This document shows positions 1 to 5,897 of a stretch of DNA of 21,880 bases, piece after piece. The notes beneath the pieces were generated by a model. It had not been told where the DNA came from. It worked only from the letters and a program-made list of their open reading frames with translations, and did not search any database. The stretch is from NCBI GenBank assembly GCA_001800515.1, contig MGVN01000235.1, positions 9,973 through 31,852 of the forward strand, given 5' to 3'. Source of the DNA: Elusimicrobia bacterium RIFOXYB2_FULL_49_7. Lineage in GTDB: Bacteria > Fibrobacterota > OXYB2-FULL-49-7. The first letter of the stretch is position 1; every line of letters starts with the position of its first letter. The position numbers were made by a program, and so were the translations under genes.

Positions 1-739
1 CTAACGCGCGGTCGCGACCGCAAAGCGCATTCAGGAGACTGGATTTGCCCACATTCGGCGGCCCTACCAGAGCAACCTTGAATCCTTCTATCGCCAGCCT
101 GCCCTCCCGAAAGGAACTCACTAGACGTTGAATCTCTTCTTTTACCCCACGGGCAATTCGATCGGCTTCGGCCGTGTTAAAAATCGATATATCCTCTTCC
201 GCGAAATCGATATTGGCCTCAATGAGCGAGGCAAGGGATTGCAGCGTTTGACGGAGTTGACTGAGCGTATTTGAAAGTTGCCCGGAAAGCTGTCTGTTCA
301 GAAGATCGTAAGCTCGTTCCGAATCCGCTTTAATTAATCCGGCCACCGCCTCTGCCTGAACCAGATCCAGTTTTCGGTTCATAAAGGCGCGCCGTGTAAA
401 CTCGCCGGGTGCCGCAGGCTTGGCCCCTGCTTCCAAGGCCAGAGTGAGTGTTTTGCGTGCGGCAAAGGTGCCGCCATGACAGGAGATTTCGACGACTTCT
501 TCCCCGGTGTAGGACGCCGGTGCTTTGAAATAGGTGCATAGAACGGTTTCGCCGGGTTCTCCTTTGTCTACAAGTCGACCGTAGGTGGCTTTGCGCGGCT
601 CCAGCGTGGTGCGGTTTCCGGTGGATTTGAACATTTTAAGCGCCACGGTCAAGGCATGGGGACCGGACAGGCGGATAATGGCAATCGCGCCTGTCCCTGG
701 GGGCGTGGACAGTGCGGCAATGGTGGAATTTGATGGCAT
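1..739 (-). CDS. mnmE: tRNA uridine-5-carboxymethylaminomethyl GTPase MnmE (5' part, runs off the window)
   Basis: MnmE works with MnmG to install the aminomethyl/carboxymethylaminomethyl group on wobble U34 of certain tRNAs; it is a cytosolic, dimeric, K+-dependent GTPase. Reading the minus strand from 739 gives 246 residues before the window edge. The N-terminus (TIAALSTPPGTGAIAIIRLSG) carries the folate-binding domain start. The family signature GEFTRRAFMNRKLDLVQAEA follows, then the helical region, and the G domain begins with the P-loop GPPNVGKSS and NALCGRDRA. The G2-G4 motifs and the C-terminal cysteine lie outside the window. The start ATG (739-737) has no visible Shine-Dalgarno sequence but gives the usual family N-terminus. 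The gene is divergent to the small membrane protein at 782, with 42 bases between them. Confidence 0.97.
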   Translation of the reverse strand, partial: MPSNSTIAALSTPPGTGAIAIIRLSGPHALTVALKMFKSTGNRTTLEPRKATYGRLVDKGEPGETVLCTYFKAPASYTGEEVVEISCHGGTFAARKTLTLALEAGAKPAAPGEFTRRAFMNRKLDLVQAEAVAGLIKADSERAYDLLNRQLSGQLSNTLSQLRQTLQSLASLIEANIDFAEEDISIFNTAEADRIARGVKEEIQRLVSSFREGRLAIEGFKVALVGPPNVGKSSLLNALCGRDRAL

Positions 740-781
740 GAAGATAAATATACTATTTTACCTCAAAAGCAGGAGACAGAC

Positions 782-1267
782 ATGACCATTCTCGAACATA
801 TGGAACTCTGGAGTTATGTGGTGACCATTGTGGGTCTTCCCATGGCTCTTTTTGTGTTCATTCATGAACAACGCAAGGAGCGGGAAAACGAAGAGGGAGA
901 AATTTACGATCGTCTCATGGATGGTTATTCTGAATTCATTAAACTGGTCATTGAAAATGCGGATCTCCAACTCCGATCCAACCGCTCCCTGGAGCTCACG
1001 GACGAACAAAAGGAACGACGGATCAATATTTTCGATATACTGGTTTCCCTGTTTGAGCGAGCCTATATTCTCACCTATGAGAAGGACATGGATCGTAATA
1101 AGCGGCGGCGCTGGCAGTCCTGGGAAGACTATATGCGCGAATGGTGCTGCCGGAAGGATTTTCGTCATGTGCTCCCTGATTTGCTCGAAGGGGAGGATGA
1201 GGAATTTGTAGCGTATATAAAAAAAATCGCGGTTGAGTGCGAAAAAGAAAAAAAGGAGCTGAGATGA
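782..1267 (+). CDS. Small single-pass membrane protein of unknown function
   Basis: The 161-residue product has one hydrophobic segment near the N-terminus (about residues 10-28) followed by a basic stretch (EQRKERE), so it is probably an inner-membrane protein with a cytoplasmic helical domain. The rest is highly charged and helical, with a tryptophan/arginine-rich patch (RRRWQSWEDYMREW, about 108-121) and a C-terminal EEFVAYIKKIA helix. I recognise no catalytic motif. The start is supported by AGGAGA a few bases upstream (768-775 region). Its TGA overlaps the ATG of the following oxidoreductase (ATGA at 1264-1267), so the two are translationally coupled. No function is assigned. Confidence 0.85.
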   Translation: MTILEHMELWSYVVTIVGLPMALFVFIHEQRKERENEEGEIYDRLMDGYSEFIKLVIENADLQLRSNRSLELTDEQKERRINIFDILVSLFERAYILTYEKDMDRNKRRRWQSWEDYMREWCCRKDFRHVLPDLLEGEDEEFVAYIKKIAVECEKEKKELR

Positions 1268-2448
1268 AACCGGTTCGTATCGGTCTGGTCGGCACCCGCT
1301 TTATTGCAGCGACCCATATGCGTTCCTTTCAGAAAATGAATTCTGCATCCGTTCAAGTACAGGGTGCGGTCTCTGGAAATCCGGAGAATGCCAAGGTTTT
1401 TGCCGCCCAATATGGGTTGCCTAAAAGTTATAATTCCTATGATGATATGCTGAAAGATCCGGATATTGACGTAGTGGATATTTGTACCCCCAATGATTTG
1501 CACAAGGACATGATCCTCACAGCCGCACAGGCTGGCAAACACATCATTTGCGAAAAACCGCTTTCCGGTGCATTCGGTCTGAGCTCGGGTAAGGAAAAAC
1601 CGGGATTGGAGCTTCCCCGGAAGCTGCTTTTTGATGAAGCCGTGCAGAATGCCAAAGCGTGCGTGGACGCGGTCAGGAAAGCTGGCGTAGGGTTCGGCTA
1701 TGCGGAAAATTATGTTTATTCTCCGCCGGTTGTTAAAATGAAACGGTTGCTGCAAAAAGCGAATGGGACCATTTTCGATATCCGGGCTGATGAAAGCCAT
1801 AGCGGCTCCCATGCGGATTATACGCGCACCTGGAAGCGGTCCGGTGGCGGCTCTCTCCTGCGACTCGGTGCTCATCCGGTGGGTGTTGCTCTGCATCTGA
1901 AAGTGTGGGAAGGACGGCTGAAGCAGAAACGTCCCATTTTGCCGGTAGCGGTCATGGCTGAGATTGGTCATCATACCTGGATGGATGCTTTTAAGGCCGA
2001 GAAGGAAAAATTCATCAAGCATGCCTGGGTGGATGTGGAGGATTGGGCGTGCGCTATCATCACCTTTGAAGATAATTCCAAGGCCACGGTCTTTTCATCG
2101 GATTGCACCCTGGGTGGGGTTAGAAACAAGATAGAGGTCTATTCCTCCAACGCTGTGCTGGTGGCCAATATCAACCCCAATGATACGCTTCAGGTTTTTG
2201 CCCCTCAGGCGGGTCTGTTCAAGGATGAATATATTCAGGAAAAATTGGAGACGGATGGAGGATGGAATTTTCCGGCCCCGGATGATGAGTGGATTCGCGG
2301 TTATGATGGGGAGCTGACCGATTTTATTGAAGCGTTTCGTGAAGGCCGAGAACCGGTCAGCAATCTGGCGCTTGCAGAAGATACCTTGAAGGTCATCTAT
2401 GCCGCTTATGTCAGTGCTGAAGAGGGAAGGCGTATCCGTCTGAAATAA
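1264..2448 (+). CDS. Gfo/Idh/MocA family NAD(P)-dependent oxidoreductase
   Basis: The 394-residue cytosolic enzyme has the fold of sugar/inositol dehydrogenases. An N-terminal Rossmann domain opens with IGLVGTRFIAATHMRSF (about 6-22; the usual GxGxxA is altered to GTRFIA). CTPNDLH (74-80) and the catalytic-lysine motif CEKPL (96-100) follow, and the C-terminal alpha/beta domain has GGGSLLRLGAHPVGVAL (194-210) with the family's conserved histidine. About 25 extra residues follow the EKPL motif (about 101-125), which marks a subgroup. The substrate cannot be told from the sequence. The start at 1264 is chosen over an in-frame ATG at 1237 because AAGGAG sits just before 1264 and the protein then begins at the first beta strand. 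It is coupled to the upstream membrane protein by a 4-base overlap. Confidence 0.93.
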   Translation: MKPVRIGLVGTRFIAATHMRSFQKMNSASVQVQGAVSGNPENAKVFAAQYGLPKSYNSYDDMLKDPDIDVVDICTPNDLHKDMILTAAQAGKHIICEKPLSGAFGLSSGKEKPGLELPRKLLFDEAVQNAKACVDAVRKAGVGFGYAENYVYSPPVVKMKRLLQKANGTIFDIRADESHSGSHADYTRTWKRSGGGSLLRLGAHPVGVALHLKVWEGRLKQKRPILPVAVMAEIGHHTWMDAFKAEKEKFIKHAWVDVEDWACAIITFEDNSKATVFSSDCTLGGVRNKIEVYSSNAVLVANINPNDTLQVFAPQAGLFKDEYIQEKLETDGGWNFPAPDDEWIRGYDGELTDFIEAFREGREPVSNLALAEDTLKVIYAAYVSAEEGRRIRLK

Positions 2449-2485
2449 AAAGACCGGAAGCGATGATGTCTAACGTTTCCGGTCT
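2442..2485 (-). terminator. Intrinsic terminator of the 35-codon minus-strand gene
   Basis: A 12-bp stem (2451-2462 with 2474-2485, one G-U pair) with an 11-base loop is followed on the minus strand by TTTTTATTT. On the plus strand the same hairpin follows the oxidoreductase stop by two bases but has no T-run, so it mainly serves the minus strand. Confidence 0.8.
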
Positions 2486-2508
2486 GTCGTCTGTGATGCA
2501 ACAGCTGA

Positions 2509-2616
2509 TTATGCGCCGCGGGCAGCCTGTTTTGCCTTTTTCTCGGCGCGCTTTTCCTTCAGGGTCTTCTGAGGTTTTTTCTTATCCTCTTTCTTGACAT
2601 CGCGTTCCTTACCCAT
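2509..2616 (-). CDS. Tiny highly basic protein (35 residues), unknown function
   Basis: The minus-strand reading frame from ATG at 2616-2614 to TAA at 2511-2509 encodes 35 residues starting MGKERDVKKEDKKKP. There are 12 Lys, 3 Arg, 4 Glu and 2 Asp, so about 60% of the residues are charged, and no residue is strongly hydrophobic apart from Val7 and Leu19. The gene is supported by AAAGGAG 7 bases before the ATG, a TATAAT-type promoter upstream and a good intrinsic terminator directly downstream. It is too short for a usual ORF cutoff. The composition fits a disordered RNA-, ribosome- or nucleoid-associated peptide, which is inference only. Confidence 0.8.
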   Translation of the reverse strand: MGKERDVKKEDKKKPQKTLKEKRAEKKAKQAARGA

Positions 2617-2647
2617 AATGACACTCCTTTAAATTAGATGGTTTAGC

Positions 2648-2665
2648 GGCCCATCATGATGGGCC
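2648..2665. repeat. Perfect 18-bp palindrome in the leader of the 35-codon gene
   Basis: GGCCCATCATGATGGGCC is its own reverse complement. It lies about 32 bases upstream of the small gene's ATG, inside its predicted transcript. It could be a dimeric-repressor operator or, as RNA, a 7-bp stem with a CATG loop. Confidence 0.6.
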
Positions 2666-2695
2666 ATCCACTGCTTTTTGATATTTAATAAGAAA

Positions 2696-2722
2696 ATTAT
2701 AATAATTCAAGTGCCATTGCAA
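2696..2722 (-). promoter_or_regulatory. Putative sigma-70-type promoter for the 35-codon gene
   Basis: On the minus strand, TTGCAA (2722-2717) precedes a perfect TATAAT (2701-2696). The 15-base spacer is short, so the -35 assignment is weak; the -10 is good. The predicted leader of about 70 bases contains the palindrome at 2648-2665. Confidence 0.45.
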
Positions 2723-2736
2723 GAGACAGCCGCGGC

Positions 2737-2761
2737 CGTACAGAAGTGTACGCTTTCGTAC
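2737..2761 (+). promoter_or_regulatory. Phased GTAC array, candidate activator-binding site
   Basis: GTAC occurs at 2738, 2748 and 2758, exactly 10 bases apart. The outer bases make two overlapping inverted repeats, CGTAC-N6-GTACG (2737-2752) and GTACG-CTTT-CGTAC (2748-2761). The array lies about 70-95 bases upstream of the start expected from the sigma-54 promoter at 2805-2820, where bacterial enhancer-binding proteins usually bind. Confidence 0.5.
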
Positions 2762-2804
2762 GCGTCAGGGGAGGGGAATGGCAAAATTTGACCGAAAACG
2801 ATGT

Positions 2805-2820
2805 TGGCACATTCCTTGCA
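2805..2820 (+). promoter_or_regulatory. Consensus sigma-54 (RpoN) promoter for the lipoprotein gene
   Basis: TGGCACATTCCTTGCA matches the -24/-12 consensus (TGGCAC-N5-TTGCA) completely, with the invariant GG (2806-2807) and GC (2818-2819) separated by the required 10 bases. Transcription would begin near 2831, giving a leader of about 36 bases before the lipoprotein ATG. Confidence 0.8.
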
Positions 2821-2866
2821 GTATGGGGAATGAAAGTGGCCCCCTCTAACCTAAAAGGAGCTTTTT

Positions 2867-3631
2867 ATGAAAAAATACGCGATGCTTTCCTCTCTTTTGC
2901 TTGTCGGACTTTTTGTTTTTTCCGGATGCAATAAAAACGCGACAAAAGTTGAGGATGACCCCGATGCCCTGGATGGCACTGCAGCACTCATGGCATCCGA
3001 AGTGAGCGCCATGGATGCCGCAGCATTTGATTTTAGCAATATCGGCGCTTCAACAGCCAAAGCCTATTCCGGTCAATCTATCCCGGATACGGTCAATATG
3101 GATGTAATTATTTTACCCTGGCAGCAGCAAAATACCTATTGCTGGGTTCGACGGGCGCAGGTAACTTATGCCAGCGGGGCGCGTGAACGAATCGATTCGG
3201 TTTGGTTTTTTGATGCCAATGGACAGCTGATTGAAGGACGGCCCTCTTTGGCCGAGGTCGATAGTATTGTACATCATCGGAACATGATTCGTATCCGCCA
3301 GGGCCATGAAGCCAATATCCGCTTGGCCATGACTCTTAAATTGCATAAGACCGAGCTTGACACTTATTGTATTAAGAATGGTACCATTGTTGGAACCTGT
3401 GCGGGTGTTGAATTCAAGAATGCCGCGGTGACGAATGTTATTCGTTATCGTGAGGAGGGTTTCTGGCTTTTTCCGGAAGCAGGGAAAATCTATATTGATA
3501 AGATTTTAAGAACCATTAGCATTCAATTTCAACCGAATGGTCAGGCAATTGCAACGGTAACCCGAAAACGCGATGGCAAGACCACTCACATTCAGATTAA
3601 TATTTCCACGGGGGCTGAAGTACAACAGTAA
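2867..3631 (+). CDS. Hypothetical lipoprotein
   Basis: The 254-residue product begins MKKYAMLSSLLLVGLFVFSGC, a type II signal peptide whose lipobox FSGC puts the lipidated cysteine at residue 21. The mature protein should be anchored to the inner or outer membrane facing the periplasm. A short acidic/alanine-rich stretch (about 26-60) leads into a beta-rich body of alternating strands (for example IIRYREEG-like and RTISIQFQPNGQAIATV segments). There are internal cysteines near WVRRAQV and in the DTYCIKNGTIVGTCAG region that could pair. I do not recognise the family. AAGGAG precedes the ATG by 7 bases. A consensus sigma-54 promoter and a phased GTAC array lie upstream, and a strong terminator lies downstream, so the gene is monocistronic. 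Confidence 0.88.
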   Translation: MKKYAMLSSLLLVGLFVFSGCNKNATKVEDDPDALDGTAALMASEVSAMDAAAFDFSNIGASTAKAYSGQSIPDTVNMDVIILPWQQQNTYCWVRRAQVTYASGARERIDSVWFFDANGQLIEGRPSLAEVDSIVHHRNMIRIRQGHEANIRLAMTLKLHKTELDTYCIKNGTIVGTCAGVEFKNAAVTNVIRYREEGFWLFPEAGKIYIDKILRTISIQFQPNGQAIATVTRKRDGKTTHIQINISTGAEVQQ

Positions 3632-3658
3632 GCTGCCGTTCAAATCGATCGAACCGTT

Positions 3659-3690
3659 AAAACCCCGTATTTTGCGGGGTTTTGTTTTTA
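3659..3690 (+). terminator. Intrinsic terminator after the lipoprotein gene
   Basis: AAAACCCCG (3659-3667) pairs with CGGGGTTTT (3675-3683) around a 7-base loop. The run continues as TTTTGTTTTTA, a textbook rho-independent terminator 27 bases after the stop codon. Confidence 0.92.
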
Positions 3691-3849
3691 TTCTTAACAC
3701 CCCCTGTTTCAAAATAAAAAGAGCGTATTCTAAGTATCGCCGGGATGAAGCTGTAATCCATTATCAAATCAATAGGAAGGAATTGGGCATTGTCTTTGTT
3801 ATCATTTTTACGAAATGCAAACAAACCCTAAACCTAAAAGGAGGTTTTT

Positions 3850-4269
3850 ATGTCACTCTTAACACGTTATGAGCCCCAAGTGCTCTCCGGCTGGCTTGAT
3901 GATTTTCTTGCCAAAGAAGGTTGGATTGAGCCGCGTACTCTGGCTGGGACTTATCCGGTAGTTGAAGTCCATGAGGAAAAGGATCATTTCAAACTGATTG
4001 CCGAAGTACCGGGTGTGGCCAAGGAGGATCTTAAGGTCAGTGTAAAAAACGGTGTCCTAACCCTCTCCGGTGAAAAGAAGCTTGAGAAGAAGGAAGAACG
4101 AAAAGGCTACTTTTATAGCGAAAGAAGCTATGGCCGGTTCGAACGTACCTTTAATCTCGGTGAAAACATCAGTGAGGAAAATGTGGAAGCCTCGTTCAAA
4201 AATGGGCTGCTTGAAGTACAGCTCCGCAAGAATGAGGAAAAACAATCCAGAGAAGTGGTTATTCAATAA
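3850..4269 (+). CDS. Hsp20/alpha-crystallin family small heat-shock protein
   Basis: This 139-residue, ATP-independent holdase chaperone forms cytosolic oligomers that hold unfolding proteins. The alpha-crystallin domain spans about 36-127: the PVVEVHEEKDHFKL start, AEVPGV (51-56), GVLTLSGE (68-75), YGRFERTFNL (94-103) and the family hallmark FKNGLLEVQL (116-125). The C-terminal tail REVVIQ supplies a near I/V-x-I/V anchor for oligomer assembly. The length is typical. The start is fixed by AAAAGGAGG 6 bases upstream. No CIRCE element is visible in the 218-base upstream region, and I cannot assign a heat-shock sigma promoter. The 22 bases ending in its ATG are almost identical to those of the lipoprotein gene. 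Confidence 0.96.
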   Translation: MSLLTRYEPQVLSGWLDDFLAKEGWIEPRTLAGTYPVVEVHEEKDHFKLIAEVPGVAKEDLKVSVKNGVLTLSGEKKLEKKEERKGYFYSERSYGRFERTFNLGENISEENVEASFKNGLLEVQLRKNEEKQSREVVIQ

Positions 4270-4278
4270 CGGATCTTG

Positions 4279-4305
4279 GTTGGGGCGGGCTAATCCCGCC
4301 CCAAC
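4279..4305 (+). terminator. Strong GC hairpin after the Hsp20 gene
   Basis: An 11-bp perfect stem, GTTGGGGCGGG (4279-4289) with CCCGCCCCAAC (4295-4305), encloses the 5-base loop CTAAT just after the stop. There is no immediate T-run; a T6 lies about 17 bases further on. It is probably a terminator or mRNA 3'-end stabiliser. Confidence 0.7.
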
Positions 4306-4350
4306 GACAATGACCGGCTTATTTTTTCGTATGGATTTCTTGTATTAACC

Positions 4351-4376
4351 TTGACATTCCCGGATGAGTATACAAT
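4351..4376 (+). promoter_or_regulatory. Putative sigma-70-type promoter for the CBM48 gene
   Basis: A perfect TTGACA (4351-4356) is followed by TATACAAT; taking TACAAT (4371-4376) as the -10 gives a 14-base spacer, shorter than ideal. AATATT lies at a 17-base spacing as an alternative. Confidence 0.5.
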
Positions 4377-4401
4377 ATTCTTGAATAGAAAGGAGTGCAT
4401 T

Positions 4402-4710
4402 ATGGCTATTAAAAAAGAGTACCAAAAGAACAAGAAGTTCTCAAAAGTAACGTTTACCCTTCCCAAGGAAGCGGCCAAAGGAGGAAGAACCGTTTACGTT
4501 GTAGGGGAATTCAATAATTGGGAAACCTACGCAACCCCCCTGAAAAAGCAGAAGAACGGTTCCTTTACTACCACGCTGAACCTGGAAGCAGGGCGTGAAT
4601 ACCAGTTTCGTTACCTGATTGACGAGAATATCTGGGAAAACGATGCTGAAGCGGATCGTTACGTTCCGACCCCGTTCGGCAACAGCGAAAATTCCGTTAT
4701 CAGTCTGTAA
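4402..4710 (+). CDS. Stand-alone CBM48 / AMPK-beta-type glycogen-binding domain protein
   Basis: The 102-residue protein is essentially one immunoglobulin-like 'early set' domain, like those at the N-terminus of isoamylases and branching enzymes and in AMPK beta subunits. Visible hallmarks are VTFTLP (16-21), VYVVGEFNNW (31-40, with the binding tryptophan), a GSFTTTLNLEAG turn (53-64), YQFRYLID (67-74) and the closing D-x-Y-x-P...NSV strand (84-99). No catalytic domain is attached, so it probably binds alpha-glucans or acts as a scaffold; that is inference from the family. The start at 4402 is chosen because AAAGGAG lies 7 bases upstream and an earlier ATG at 4351 would overlap the promoter. 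Confidence 0.9.
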   Translation: MAIKKEYQKNKKFSKVTFTLPKEAAKGGRTVYVVGEFNNWETYATPLKKQKNGSFTTTLNLEAGREYQFRYLIDENIWENDAEADRYVPTPFGNSENSVISL

Positions 4711-4726
4711 TCTCCTTACTGCCAAG

Positions 4727-4755
4727 CAAAACGGGTGCGAGCGATTCGTACCCGT
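4727..4755. terminator. Bidirectional hairpin between convergent genes
   Basis: ACGGGTGCGA (4731-4740) pairs with TCGTACCCGT (4746-4755; one G-U pair) around a 5-base loop. On the minus strand the stem is followed by TTTGCTT, terminating the PII-like gene whose stop is at 4756-4758. It may also stop plus-strand transcripts from the CBM48 gene. Confidence 0.75.
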
Positions 4756-5895
4756 TCAGGAGGCCTTGCCCAAATAGGTACAGGCCTTCGTAACCTTTTT
4801 TATCCTGATTTGACCCTGGGTTTGTGCATCGAATAAGCCTGTCTTTTCAAGTGCCTGCGCAATACCGTCAACCTGTTGTTCCCCGATAATCATACTGCCC
4901 ATTTCCCGGGCAGGAGACGCTTTACCCGCTTTCAAACTGCCTTCTCCGACATATTTCAGTCTTGACAGCGTCGCGCCGGCTGCGCCTGCGGCCATGGCTG
5001 CTGCGACCAAATCATCGGCACGGCCTTCATTACATTGAAAGGTCAGATCGAGCAGGTTGAGCAGACACTTCCGTTCATCCCTGCCGGCACCCTGAGCGTG
5101 AATGTCTTTTCGCCGCCATTGCGTTCCCCCCTTCACTTCGTCCAAGGCGAAAATAATCTGATCAATGCTGGCGGCATGGAGAGAAACGCCTTCGCTCACT
5201 TTGGGGTCAATGAGCCCCTGGCCGATGGGGTAAAGATAAATGAATCCCTTTCCCGGTTGATCCAGTTTTCCCGCGTCAATCAGTACATTAAAGGCCTGTT
5301 CTGCTTCGTAATTATCCGTCAGCAGAAGCAGGATTTCTTTTTCCGCCGGGATGGTGATGCGCAGTAGCCCTACTTTATCGCGAAGTCCGGTACCGGCACC
5401 GAAGGCAGTGATAGGAGAACCGATGCCGGATTGCAGGACCGTTCGGGCAATAGGCTCTCCTTCTCCACGCTGAACAATACAACAGATGGCGGTAAGTTCG
5501 TTCTGGAAAGCGGGGAGTGTTGTGCCATTTGGAATGGGGATCGGATGGTTATGCGTAAAGAGGTCGTTGTTCCCGATAATGGAAATAGTTTCACTGAATA
5601 CGGAGCCATTACCGGGCAATGTCAGGTTGAACTCTCTTGCCAAGACCGCCATGGCGGCGAGGGTTTCGGCCGGATCCACCAGGAAACTGATGACATCCGA
5701 AAGATGACTTACCATGGCCCGTCCGGGCAAGAGATGGCCCAGGAAGCCGCTTCGTTCCTGTAGAAAGGCGTTGCGACTGCTGACCAGATTGAATTCATGA
5801 ATACCGCATTCTTTCAGAAGAAGCGTGATATCCTTGCCGGCAACCAGATTTCGATTGATGCAGGCGGTGATGAGGCAGGATTGTATCTTTTCCAT
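4756..5895 (-). CDS. Triple PII-like (GlnB-fold) protein, putative regulator of the DUF1538 transporter
   Basis: The 379-residue cytosolic protein reads as three ferredoxin-like PII modules in tandem. Module 2 (about 134-228) is clearest: GEGEPIARTVLQSGIGS, the AFGAGTGLRDKVG T-loop region, PAEKEILLLLTDNYEAE, and LDQPGKGFIYLYPI, which matches the PII C-terminal lobe and its GKG nucleotide-contact turn. Module 1 (about 5-108; GKDITLLLKECGI, VISFLVDPAETLAAM, GNGSVFSETISI) and module 3 (about 277-368; EGRADDLVAAAMAAGAAG, MGSMIIGEQQVDGIA, TQGQIRIKKV) keep the strand-helix order but are more diverged. PII proteins are normally separate chains of about 112 residues that trimerise. The true start is ATG at 5895, not an in-frame one at 6114 that would run through the upstream gene. 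GGAAGGGG precedes it. The gap to the DUF1538 stop is 2 bases, so the two are co-transcribed. Confidence 0.85.
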   Translation of the reverse strand: MEKIQSCLITACINRNLVAGKDITLLLKECGIHEFNLVSSRNAFLQERSGFLGHLLPGRAMVSHLSDVISFLVDPAETLAAMAVLAREFNLTLPGNGSVFSETISIIGNNDLFTHNHPIPIPNGTTLPAFQNELTAICCIVQRGEGEPIARTVLQSGIGSPITAFGAGTGLRDKVGLLRITIPAEKEILLLLTDNYEAEQAFNVLIDAGKLDQPGKGFIYLYPIGQGLIDPKVSEGVSLHAASIDQIIFALDEVKGGTQWRRKDIHAQGAGRDERKCLLNLLDLTFQCNEGRADDLVAAAMAAGAAGATLSRLKYVGEGSLKAGKASPAREMGSMIIGEQQVDGIAQALEKTGLFDAQTQGQIRIKKVTKACTYLGKAS

Positions 5896-5897
5896 AA

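Noticed and set aside
1237..1263. Upstream ATG for the oxidoreductase
   Set aside because: It lies within the preceding gene and adds a basic tail before the Rossmann strand; AAGGAG points to 1264.
1165..2022. 285-codon minus-strand frame antisense to the oxidoreductase
   Set aside because: The opposite frame has clear Gfo/Idh/MocA motifs and coupling; the antisense product has no recognisable features.
2701..2716. TGGCAC on the minus strand near the small gene's promoter, resembling a sigma-54 -24 element
   Set aside because: At the -12 distance the sequence is TTATT rather than TTGC, so the invariant GC is missing.
2746..2934. Plus-strand frame overlapping the sigma-54 promoter and the lipoprotein signal peptide
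   Set aside because: It begins inside the GTAC array, has no ribosome site and overlaps a well-supported gene in another frame.
3770..3800. TGGGCATTGTCTTTGT upstream of Hsp20 as a third sigma-54 promoter
   Set aside because: At correct spacing from GG the -12 dinucleotide is GT, not GC, and other core bases differ.
3632..3849. Search for a CIRCE or heat-shock operator before Hsp20
   Set aside because: No TTAGCACTC-type inverted repeat is visible, and no sigma-32-like -35/-10 pair is convincing.
3573..3872. Plus-strand 99-codon frame between the lipoprotein and Hsp20 genes
   Set aside because: It runs through a strong intrinsic terminator and into Hsp20 in another frame, with no ribosome site.
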